This document shows, one piece after another, positions 1-8,000 of a stretch of DNA of 64,000 bases (its first letter is position 1; every line of letters begins with the position of its first letter). The position numbers and the translations under genes are program-made. Below the pieces are notes generated by a model. That model did not search any database, had not been told where the DNA came from, and saw only the letters and a list, made by a program, of their open reading frames with translations. Origin of the DNA: DYFT01 sp041695085 (GTDB lineage Bacteria > Bacteroidota > Ignavibacteria > UBA10030); contig JBGFRO010000049.1 of the NCBI GenBank assembly GCA_041695085.1, forward strand, positions 62,001 to 126,000. The letters run 5' to 3'.

Positions 1-1
1 C

Positions 2-298
2 GTCGTGCTTGTGGGGGCCGATACGGTTTCCGAATCGGGCGTTATCAACAAGAAGGGTACGAGCCGGCTCGCATTATCCGCACGAAGTTTCAGAATTCCA
101 CTGTATGTCGTCACGGGCTCGACGAAGTTTTTTCCAGTAGGACTTCCGCTTCCAACGTACTCCGAGGAGTTGTTCGATGTTACGCCACTTGAAGATATCA
201 GCGGTGTGATCTGCGAGGTAGGGTGCCTCGGGCCGGCTCGCATTCGCGAACGTCTTCCGCGCTCAGAAATGCTCCAGGAACTCCTCCATCAAGCTTAA
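2..298 (+). CDS. eIF-2B alpha/beta/delta family protein, C-terminal part (5' truncated by window edge)
   Basis: The reading frame is already open at base 2 and ends at TAA 296-298, so only about the last 98 residues are visible. The segment VGADTV...GVINKKGTSRLA followed by FRIPLYVVTG is the core signature of the family that includes eIF-2B subunits, methylthioribose-1-phosphate isomerase and ribose-1,5-bisphosphate isomerase: an acidic GAD motif, then an NKxGT loop, then a beta strand leading to the active-site end. Which member it is cannot be told from the C-terminal third. The end lacks the usual MtnA tail, so a stand-alone eIF-2B-like protein is as likely as MtnA. It lies on the same strand as the ilv cluster but is separated from it by a promoter, so it is probably not part of that operon. 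Confidence 0.75.
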   Translation, partial: VVLVGADTVSESGVINKKGTSRLALSARSFRIPLYVVTGSTKFFPVGLPLPTYSEELFDVTPLEDISGVICEVGCLGPARIRERLPRSEMLQELLHQA

Positions 299-328
299 AG
301 AAAATTAACGCAATTCTTGTTTTGCCAC

Positions 329-358
329 TTGACAACGGGCTAAACATTCGTATATTTA
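329..358 (+). promoter_or_regulatory. Bacteroidota-type promoter of the ilv leader/operon
   Basis: TTG (329-331; TTGACA also reads as a sigma70 -35) is followed after exactly 19 bases by TATATTTA (351-358), matching the TTTG-N19/20-TAnnTTTG form of the primary sigma factor in Bacteroidota. Transcription would begin near 363-366, about 20 bases before the GTG of the leader ORF and about 280 bases before ilvD. The same layout recurs before other genes in this window. Confidence 0.7.
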
Positions 359-381
359 AGTCAACGCTTTACTTCAGAACA

Positions 382-525
382 GTGGACTCAAGTACGAACC
401 ATATCAACAGCTTCTTTGCGGCCAAGGCCCTTCTCGGCATTCGACCGTTGTTTGTACTTCCGTCCATTCTTCTCCCTATTTTGCTAGTTATCCTCGTCGT
501 CCTAGGGCTTCTTATTATTGCCTGA
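382..525 (+). CDS. Candidate branched-chain amino acid leader peptide (attenuation control of the ilv cluster)
   Basis: A 47-codon ORF from GTG 382 to TGA 525, lying between the promoter at 329-358 and ilvD. Of 47 residues, 23 are Leu, Ile or Val, and 19 of the last 25; it ends LLPILLVILVVLGLLIIA just before the stop. Two CTA codons occur in the run. This is the composition expected of an ilv leader whose translation senses charged Leu-, Ile- and Val-tRNA, as in the ilv leader peptides of Enterobacteria. A shorter version could start at TTG 448. There is no strong Shine-Dalgarno site. A 10-bp inverted repeat (532-541 with 602-611) begins six bases after the stop, where a stalled ribosome would cover its 5' arm. 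Alternative: the hydrophobic run is also long enough for a membrane helix, so a small membrane protein cannot be excluded. The role is inferred, not shown. Confidence 0.55.
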   Translation: MDSSTNHINSFFAAKALLGIRPLFVLPSILLPILLVILVVLGLLIIA

Positions 526-531
526 TCGGAA

Positions 532-611
532 CGCCAGAGGCTAACTAGTGCACACCAACTAACACCCCAAGCAACAAATAAGTAACGGTAACGCAAAGTT
601 CGCCTCTGGCG
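532..611 (+). promoter_or_regulatory. Leader inverted repeat, possible attenuator or antiterminator stem
   Basis: Perfect 10-bp arms CGCCAGAGGC (532-541) and GCCTCTGGCG (602-611) enclose a 60-base A/C-rich spacer with little structure. The 5' arm lies within the footprint of a ribosome stalled near the Ile-Ile codons at the end of the leader ORF. After the 3' arm there are only four T residues, 13 bases downstream (625-628), so a classical intrinsic terminator is not present. Control could work through Rho, RNA folding near the ilvD ribosome site (AGGAGA 635-640), or not at all. Confidence 0.4.
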
Positions 612-643
612 GAGAAGTGTAACGTTTTGCCAACAGGAGATCT

Positions 644-2326
644 ATGCGTAGTCACATTATTACCCGCGGCACCGAGCGGACCCCTAACCGCGCGATGTTA
701 CGTGCTGTGGGATTTACGGATGAAGATTTCAACAAACCGATCATTGGTGTTGCGAACGGTTACAGCACCATCACGCCGTGCAACGTTGGACTCGGCGACC
801 TGGCCGAAGCGGCGATGGAGGCACTCCGCGACGCCGGCACGATGCCGCAGGTGTTCGGAACGATCACCGTGAGCGATGGGATCTCGATGGGGACAGAAGG
901 CATGAAGTATTCGCTTGTCTCCCGCGAAATCATCGCCGACTCGATCGAAGCCGTCTGCAATGCACAATCGTTCGATGGACTGCTTGCGCTCGGCGGGTGC
1001 GATAAAAATATGCCCGGCGCGATGATTGCTATCGCTCGACTGAACATTCCCTCCATCTTTGTCTACGGGGGTACGATGAAGCCCGGTCATTGGAATGGTC
1101 GCGATCTGACCATTGTCAGCGCGTTTGAGGCCGTTGGGCAATACAGCGCGAAGAAAATCACGGAGCAGGAGCTGCTCGAGGTAGAACGCCACGCTTGTCC
1201 GGGAGCCGGATCGTGCGGTGGGATGTATACTGCCAATACGATGTCGTCAGCTATCGAGGCGATGGGATTGAGTCTGGTCTACTCTTCCACGATGGCAGCG
1301 GAGGATGATGAAAAGGCAGAGAGCACGGCAGAATCTGCCCGCGTCCTTGCCAACGCTGTACGCCAACAAATCCTTCCCAGCCATATCCTTACCCGCAAAG
1401 CTTTTGAAAATGCCATCACCGTCGTCAACACGATCGGCGGCTCCACCAACGCCGTGCTTCATCTCCTCGCCCTTGCTCACGCAGCCGGCGTACGGCTTTC
1501 GCTGGACGATTTCGAAACGATTCGTGCACGCACCCCAGTGCTGTGCGACTTGAAACCATCCGGCAGATTTGTTACCACCGATTTTCATCGGGCGGGCGGC
1601 GTGCCGCAAGTGATGAAGATGTTGCTCAACCATCGTCTGCTGCATGGGGATGCACGAACGATCACCGGTCAAACGATCTCAGAAGTACTCGCGGGCGTAC
1701 CCAACACTCCAGCTTCTGATCAAGAAGTCATTCGTCCGTGGGACCGTCCGCTCTATCCGACCGGACATCTTGTGATCTTAAAAGGCAATCTCGCGCCGGA
1801 AGGGGCGGTTGCCAAGATTACCGGCGTGAAGAACCATCGGATGACGGGTCCGGCAAGAGTGTTCAACTCTGAAGAATCTTGTCTCAAAGCAATTCTTGAT
1901 AGTGTGATCCGGGAGGGAGATGTCATTGTCATTCGGTATGAAGGACCGAAGGGGGGACCGGGAATGCGAGAGATGCTTGCGCCGACATCCGCCATCATCG
2001 GGGCAGGCTTGGGGGATTCGGTCGGGCTGATAACAGATGGACGGTTTTCCGGCGGAACGTACGGGATGGTCGTCGGTCACGTGGCTCCCGAGGCCGCCGT
2101 CGGTGGTCCGCTTGCGCTGGTAGAAGAGGGAGATGAGATTACAATTGATGCCGATCAAGGCGTGTTACATCTCAACGTACCGGCTGATGTTCTCGAACGG
2201 AGGAAAACATTATGGCATTCGCCCAAATCGCGCTACACCCGCGGTGTTCTTGCAAAATATGCCCGACTTGTTTCGAGCAGCAGCCTTGGAGCCGTAACAG
2301 ATTTGCACCTCAATGGATCAAGCTAA
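644..2326 (+). CDS. ilvD: Dihydroxy-acid dehydratase
   Basis: 560 residues, the usual length for IlvD. It dehydrates 2,3-dihydroxy-isovalerate and 2,3-dihydroxy-3-methylvalerate to the 2-oxo acids of valine and isoleucine in the cytosol. The three cysteines that bind the Fe-S cluster in this family are present: C46 in TPCNVGLGD, C119 in GGCDKNMPGA and C191 in CPGAGSCGG. The C-terminal signature DGRFSGGTYG is also there. Start ATG 644 follows AGGAGA at 635-640. It is the first enzyme gene of the amino-acid cluster and sits behind the leader ORF and inverted repeat, so it is the gene most directly exposed to any attenuation. A 313-base gap separates it from ilvB. Confidence 0.97.
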   Translation: MRSHIITRGTERTPNRAMLRAVGFTDEDFNKPIIGVANGYSTITPCNVGLGDLAEAAMEALRDAGTMPQVFGTITVSDGISMGTEGMKYSLVSREIIADSIEAVCNAQSFDGLLALGGCDKNMPGAMIAIARLNIPSIFVYGGTMKPGHWNGRDLTIVSAFEAVGQYSAKKITEQELLEVERHACPGAGSCGGMYTANTMSSAIEAMGLSLVYSSTMAAEDDEKAESTAESARVLANAVRQQILPSHILTRKAFENAITVVNTIGGSTNAVLHLLALAHAAGVRLSLDDFETIRARTPVLCDLKPSGRFVTTDFHRAGGVPQVMKMLLNHRLLHGDARTITGQTISEVLAGVPNTPASDQEVIRPWDRPLYPTGHLVILKGNLAPEGAVAKITGVKNHRMTGPARVFNSEESCLKAILDSVIREGDVIVIRYEGPKGGPGMREMLAPTSAIIGAGLGDSVGLITDGRFSGGTYGMVVGHVAPEAAVGGPLALVEEGDEITIDADQGVLHLNVPADVLERRKTLWHSPKSRYTRGVLAKYARLVSSSSLGAVTDLHLNGSS

Positions 2327-2396
2327 CCCACGACATCATTGCGACACAAGTTTCCTTTCCCGAGCAAAGCAACCCTTTTGCGACGGCGGGAAACCA

Positions 2397-2516
2397 GAGG
2401 CTGTGCAAAATGTAGGGCGAGAAGTCTTCTCGCCCACGTTGGTGTCGCGAAAACCATCTGAATTCCTCAAATCTCGAACTCGCACATCACGTCGATTGAA
2501 CTTTTTGCACAGCCTC
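2397..2516. repeat. MITE-like element with 14-bp terminal inverted repeats
   Basis: GAGGCTGTGCAAAA (2397-2410) is matched exactly by its inverted copy TTTTGCACAGCCTC (2503-2516). Inside lies a second near-perfect palindrome, with arms GGGCGAGAAG (2415-2424) and CTTCTCGCCC (2426-2435). The 120-bp unit has no coding capacity and sits in the ilvD-ilvB gap. Long matched ends around a short noncoding body are typical of miniature inverted-repeat elements, but no clear target-site duplication is visible next to it. It could also act as a large hairpin that ends or processes the ilvD transcript. Confidence 0.5.
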
Positions 2517-2524
2517 GACTCGCA

Positions 2525-2623
2525 ATGAAAAGAATCAGGAGTGAGAAATCAGTCAGTCGCATCGTAACGACAATCCACGCACCAAGTGTCACACGCAAGC
2601 GCGAGCAAGTTTCTCGTGCCTAA
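2525..2623 (+). CDS. Possible 32-residue basic ORF immediately upstream of ilvB
   Basis: ATG 2525 opens a 32-codon ORF (MKRIRSEKSVSRIV..., ending SRA) that closes with TAA at 2621-2623, 16 bases before the ilvB start. It is rich in Arg, Lys, Ser and Val and has no recognisable domain. Its only claim to be real is its position and its basic composition. ORFs of this length arise easily by chance, and it could equally be untranslated spacer. Confidence 0.2.
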   Translation: MKRIRSEKSVSRIVTTIHAPSVTRKREQVSRA

Positions 2624-2639
2624 CAAAAAGGACGGTTCT

Positions 2640-4412
2640 ATGCCGCACCATAAATCGCAAAATCCAAATCAGAACCACTATGGCAAAGTGATGACCGGTT
2701 CGGAAATTTTTGTCAGATGTCTCATTGAAGAAGGCGTAGAGGTTGTTTTCGGTTACCCCGGAGGCGCAACGATCGGCATCTATGACGCTCTCGTTGATCT
2801 CTCCGACATCAAGCACGTCCTCGTGCGACACGAGCAAGGCGCAACCCATGCCGCCGAAGGATATGCGAAAGCGACCGGCAAGCCCGGAGTCGTTCTTGTC
2901 ACCTCCGGCCCCGGTGCGACGAACACGGTCACGGGCATTGCGGATGCGTTCATGGATTCGATCCCCATCGTTGTTTTCACGGGTCAGGTTCCGCTCAAGT
3001 TGATCGGCAATGATGCGTTCCAAGAAGCGGACATCGTTGGGATCACGCGACCGATCACCAAGCACAACTATCTCGTGAAAGATGTGCGCGACCTGGCACG
3101 AATCATCAAAGAGGCATTTTACATCGCCACAACAGGTCGGCCAGGTCCCGTGCTTGTGGATTTACCAAAGGACGTGATGGCGCAGAAGGCCTCGTTTGAA
3201 TATCCCAAGACGATCCATCTGCGCAGTTACAATCCGACGGTGGAAGGGCACATGAAGCAGATCAAGAAGGCGGCGGACTTGATCAACGCAGCCCGTCGTC
3301 CTGTCCTGTATGTGGGGGGCGGCGTCATCCAATCGAATGCCGCGGGTGAGCTCACCGCACTTGCCGAAAAGCTCCGGTGCCCGGTCACCACCACTCTTCA
3401 TGGCTTGGGTGCCTTTCCGGAAACGAATCCGCTTTCGATGGGGATGTTGGGCATGCACGGAACGTGGTACTCCAACATCGCCGTCAATTACTGTGACGTG
3501 TTGATTGCCGTGGGGGCGCGATTTGACGATCGCGTGACCGGCAAGGTCGAGGCCTTCGCGCCCGAGGCAAAGAAAGTGCACATCGACATCGATCCCGCGG
3601 CGATCAGCAAGAACGTGAAGGTGGATGTCCCGTTAGTGGGGGATGTCAAACGTGTGCTCAAGAAGTTGCTCGATCTCGTGCAGCCGCTGAAGACGGATGA
3701 TTGGTTGAAGACAATCGACCAATGGAAGCGTGAGCATCCCTTGCGGTATAAGGTGGGTGAATCGCTTCGAGCCCAGTACGTGATTCACAAATTGGGGGAG
3801 ATCACGAAAGGCAACGCCATCGTGGTGACGGATGTGGGACAACATCAGATGTGGACCGCGCAGTTCTTCAAATGGATACATCCGCGTTCGCACATTACCT
3901 CGGGTGGTTTAGGAACGATGGGCTTTTCGCTTCCGGCGGCGATGGGAGCAGCCTTCGGTCGCAACGATCTTCCCGTGGTTTCCATCAGCGGCGACGGCGG
4001 TTTCCAGATGAACGCGCAGGAGCTTGCCACCATTGTCGAACACAAACTCCCGATGAAAATTTTCATCATCAACAACGGATTCCTCGGAATGGTGCGTCAG
4101 TGGCAGGAGCTGTTCTGGCGCCGGCGGTATTCCCATGTTGAGCTTTACAATCCGGACTTTGTGAAGCTGGCGGAAGCATACGGCTGCCCCGCTTCTCGGG
4201 TTACGAAGCCTGAGGAAGTGGAGGGAGCGATTGCACATGCGATGGAATATCATCAAGGGCCCATTTTCATTGAGTTTGCTGTTGCCAAAGAGGACAATGT
4301 GTATCCGATGATCCCTGCCGGCCAAACGGTGAAAGAGATGCTTGATACCCCGGAGCCCGTCGAATCAGAGGGTGAAAAGACAGAAGATTTGCTTCTGCTT
4401 GTGAAAGGATAG
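2640..4412 (+). CDS. ilvB: Acetolactate synthase, large catalytic subunit
   Basis: 590 residues from ATG 2640, chosen because AAAGGA (2627-2632) lies seven bases upstream; a GTG at 2586 would add 18 residues without a site. The enzyme condenses two pyruvates to acetolactate, or pyruvate with 2-oxobutyrate, using ThDP, FAD and Mg2+. The ThDP-activating glutamate is E65 in VRHEQGATHAAEGYA. The ThDP/Mg motif begins GDGGFQMNAQE at residue 451 and ends IINNGFLGMVRQWQ. The central domain carries the FAD-binding region (GARFDDRVTGK). It pairs with the small subunit ilvN downstream. Confidence 0.97.
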   Translation: MPHHKSQNPNQNHYGKVMTGSEIFVRCLIEEGVEVVFGYPGGATIGIYDALVDLSDIKHVLVRHEQGATHAAEGYAKATGKPGVVLVTSGPGATNTVTGIADAFMDSIPIVVFTGQVPLKLIGNDAFQEADIVGITRPITKHNYLVKDVRDLARIIKEAFYIATTGRPGPVLVDLPKDVMAQKASFEYPKTIHLRSYNPTVEGHMKQIKKAADLINAARRPVLYVGGGVIQSNAAGELTALAEKLRCPVTTTLHGLGAFPETNPLSMGMLGMHGTWYSNIAVNYCDVLIAVGARFDDRVTGKVEAFAPEAKKVHIDIDPAAISKNVKVDVPLVGDVKRVLKKLLDLVQPLKTDDWLKTIDQWKREHPLRYKVGESLRAQYVIHKLGEITKGNAIVVTDVGQHQMWTAQFFKWIHPRSHITSGGLGTMGFSLPAAMGAAFGRNDLPVVSISGDGGFQMNAQELATIVEHKLPMKIFIINNGFLGMVRQWQELFWRRRYSHVELYNPDFVKLAEAYGCPASRVTKPEEVEGAIAHAMEYHQGPIFIEFAVAKEDNVYPMIPAGQTVKEMLDTPEPVESEGEKTEDLLLLVKG

Positions 4413-4527
4413 AAGCAGGATCCAAGGTGCGCACGCCTGCGAATCATTCTCATTCATTGAGTTTCGGCAGTGCCGCTGCCCACATCGCCACAAATTACAA
4501 AGCACTCCATCCAGATAGGTAAGTCAT

Positions 4528-5070
4528 ATGCCTCAAGTCGCTGAATCGACCATCCCGCGCAACGGCGCGGGAGAACAGATCAAGAAGCACACTATTTCCA
4601 TTCTTGTTGAAAACAAGTTCGGAGCTTTTACGCGCATCGCCGGACTCTTCGCAGCCAAAGGTTATAATATTGACAGCCTGACGGTGGGACCAACGGAGGA
4701 AGAAGACGTTTCCCGCATGACCATTGTCACGCGGGGAGACGACCAGGTCATCGAACAAATCATCAAACAGCTGAACAAGCTCATCGACACCATCAAAGTT
4801 GTCGATCTGACATTCGAGAGTTTTGTGGAGCGCGAACTGGTTTTGGTGAAGGTCCAGTCAACTCCCGAGACGCGCTCGGAAATCATGCAGATTGCAGAGA
4901 TTTTCCGTGCGAAGGTTGTCGATATCAGTCCCAAGACCTTGACGCTGGAGGCAACCGGAAGTCAACAAAAAGTCGACGCCATTATCAAAATGCTGAAGCC
5001 GTTCGTCATCAAGGAGATGGCCCGGACGGGCCGAGTTGCAATCAGGCGAGAATTCCAGGGAGAGGTCTAA
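4528..5070 (+). CDS. ilvN: Acetolactate synthase, small regulatory subunit
   Basis: 180 residues. An ACT domain spans about residues 20-95 (HTISILVENKFGAFTRIAGL, then GYNIDSLTVGPTEE), followed by the C-terminal ALS_ss_C domain. In this family the ACT dimer binds valine and feeds back on the large subunit, and the small subunit also stimulates activity. It follows ilvB by 115 bases with the start ATG 4528. The roughly 20-residue N-terminal extension before the ACT domain is a little longer than in E. coli IlvH. Whether valine, leucine or isoleucine is the effector cannot be read from the sequence. Confidence 0.95.
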   Translation: MPQVAESTIPRNGAGEQIKKHTISILVENKFGAFTRIAGLFAAKGYNIDSLTVGPTEEEDVSRMTIVTRGDDQVIEQIIKQLNKLIDTIKVVDLTFESFVERELVLVKVQSTPETRSEIMQIAEIFRAKVVDISPKTLTLEATGSQQKVDAIIKMLKPFVIKEMARTGRVAIRREFQGEV

Positions 5071-5094
5071 CCAAACGTCCTCGCGGGAAATCCA

Positions 5095-8000
5095 ATGATT
5101 CCACATCTCACCTATCCACTCTACGATGCACGCTTCGAGCACGACGCGTGCGGCGTCGGATTCGTGGCGCACACCTCAGGCAAGCGAAGCCATAAGACCG
5201 TCCGCATGGGCATCCAATCGGTCTGTAATCTGACTCATCGCGGGGCGGTGGGCGGCGACACGCAGACAGGGGATGGAGCGGGAATCCTCACGCAGCTGCC
5301 GCGCAGGTTTTTCCTGTTGGAAGAACCGCGACTCGGATGGCGACTCGATCATGAATCGGAACTCGGCGTCGGAATGCTCTTTATGCCGCGAGGTGACGAA
5401 GATGCTTATGCTCTCTGTCGCGCGCTCATTGAGTACGTCATCACGACAAAAGGGCTGGGGCTGTTGGGATGGCGCGACGTGCCGGTCGATCAGTCGGTGA
5501 TTGGCGATAGCTCCGCACTTACTGCTCCGCGCATTCAGCAGGTTTTTGTCAAAAAACCGAAACATTTCAGTGAAGCGGAATTTGAACGCACGCTGTATCT
5601 GACCAGAAAGGAAATAGAAAAACACAGTCTGAAGACAAACGTTCGGGGGTTCTACATTTGCTCCTTCTCCAGCCGGACGATCGTCTACAAAGGGCTGATG
5701 ATTGCGACGGAGTTGGATCGATTCTTCTCGGATTTGAAGAATGAAGCGTTCGAATCGGCATTCACAATCTATCATCAGCGCTACAGCACAAATACGTTTC
5801 CCACGTGGGGGTTGGCTCAACCGTTCCGCATGCTGGCCCACAACGGTGAAATCAACACGATTCAAGGGAACAGAGTCTGGACGCAGGCGCGTGAGGCTGA
5901 AATGGGAGCCGATTGCTGGGGCGAGAACATCAAGCACCTCAAACCGCTCTTGCAGCCGGGAGGGAGCGACTCCGCTCACCTCGATAATGCGCTGGAGGCG
6001 TTGACGCTTTCAGGTCGAAGCATCCTCCACTCGATGATGATGTTGATTCCTGAGGCGTGGCGGGCAAGAGATGATATCGACGAGCAAGTTCAAACATTTT
6101 ATGAGTATAACGAATGCTTTAGCGAGCCGTGGGATGGGCCGGCTGCCGTGGTGTTCAGTGATGGAAACTTCGTTGGCGCCACGCTCGATCGCAACGGACT
6201 CCGACCGGCGCGTTACAAGATCACGTCGGATGGATACGTGGTACTCGGATCCGAAGTGGGTGCATTCGAACTTGATGAGGCTCTTGTCGTGGAGAAAGGA
6301 CGTTTGGGACCCGGCCAGATGATCGTTGTTGATTGTGCGGAAGGAACCTTGCTGAGAGACCTTGAGATCAAGAATGCGGTGGCGCGAAGAAAACCGTATC
6401 CTGCCTGGGTTCAGTCACAACTCCGAAAGATCGCTTCGCGAAGACCCGATGATTTTTCATCGGACATCGGCCTCTCCACAGAACAATTGATCCGATCTCA
6501 ACTCTGTTTCGGCTATACTGCCGATGAGATTTCGATGTTGATGAAGCCGATGGCAGAAGATGGAAAGGAAGCGGTCGGTTCAATGGGTGACGATGCGCCG
6601 ATTGCTGTTCTTTCCAAACTTCCAAAACTTCTTCCGTCCTATTTTCGCCAGCAATTTGCTCAAGTGACCAATCCGCCTATCGACCCGATTCGTGAACGGT
6701 TGGTGATGTCGTTGACGAGTAAATTGGGATATCGGAAGAACTGGTTTGCCGAAACGCCGGAACATGCAAGACAAGTGGAGTTGGAAAGTCCCATCATCAC
6801 TGATCGTCAGCTTCACGAGTTATGCAGTTTTGAAGAACGAGACTTACAGCCGGTGGTTCTGTCTGCTCTCTTTGATCCGAGCCAAGGCGCAACGGGTCTG
6901 GAGCAGGCGCTTCACGCACTCTGTTTTGCTGCGGAACGTGGAGCTGATGAGGGAAGATTTCTTTTGGTCTTATCCGACCGTGGTATTGACGCCACAAGGG
7001 CGCCGATTCCCATTCTGCTTGCCGTCGGCGCCGTGCACAACCATTTGCTGCGGGTCAACAAACGGTTAAAGGTGAGCGTCGTTGCTGAGACAGGTGAACC
7101 TCGCGATGTTCACCATTTCGCGACGCTCATCGGCTACGGAGCAAACGCTGTTTGTCCGTATCTCGCGTTTGCTTCTATTAAAGCAATGATTGCAGCGCGA
7201 CCGGATGGTTTGGCGGCGGAGCAAGCGTGCGAGAATTTTGCAAAATCGGTTGAGGCGGGAATCCTCAAAGTAATGTCGAAGATGGGAATTTCACTCCTCG
7301 GCTCGTATCGCGGCGCTCAGATTTTCGAGGCGCTCGGCATCTCCGAAGAGGTTGTGGAGCGGTACTTCACAGGGACTCCCACACGCATTGGCGGGATCGG
7401 TTTGCGCGAAATCGCACAGGAAGCTCTCGCGCGACATGCCCGCGCGTTTCAATCGCCGGTTCCGGAATTGAGCGACGAAGGAGTGTATCGATTCCGGAAG
7501 AACGGTGAGCGCCACGCGTGGTCCCCTGAGGCATTACGCGCCGTGCAATGGTTCAGAACGTCGGCAGATCAGATCGAGATCCGGCATCTTCAGAAAGCGC
7601 TCGATGACACCGCCCCCATCGGCATCAAGGATTTGCTCGAATTCAGGAAGGTGCGTTCCCCCATCTCACTGGATGAGGTGGAATCAATTGAGGAGATACG
7701 AAAGCGATTTACCACGGCCGCAATGTCTCTTGGCGCCTTATCCCCTGAGGCGCACGAGGCCCTTGCCGTTGCGATGAATCGGATCGGAGGGAAGAGCAAT
7801 AGCGGTGAAGGGGGAGAAGACCCCGCGCGCTTTCGTCCATTGCCGAATGGCGATTCCGCCAATAGCGCCATCAAACAAGTTGCCTCAGCGCGTTTCGGCG
7901 TGACGATAGAATACCTCGCGAGCGCAAAGGAACTTGAAATCAAGATGGCGCAGGGTTCGAAGCCCGGCGAAGGGGGACAGATTCCGGCCAACAAAGTCTC

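Noticed and set aside
369..596. Minus-strand ORF of 75 codons in the ilvD upstream gap
   Set aside because: It is antisense to the leader ORF and lacks a ribosome site. The plus-strand codon pattern explains it.
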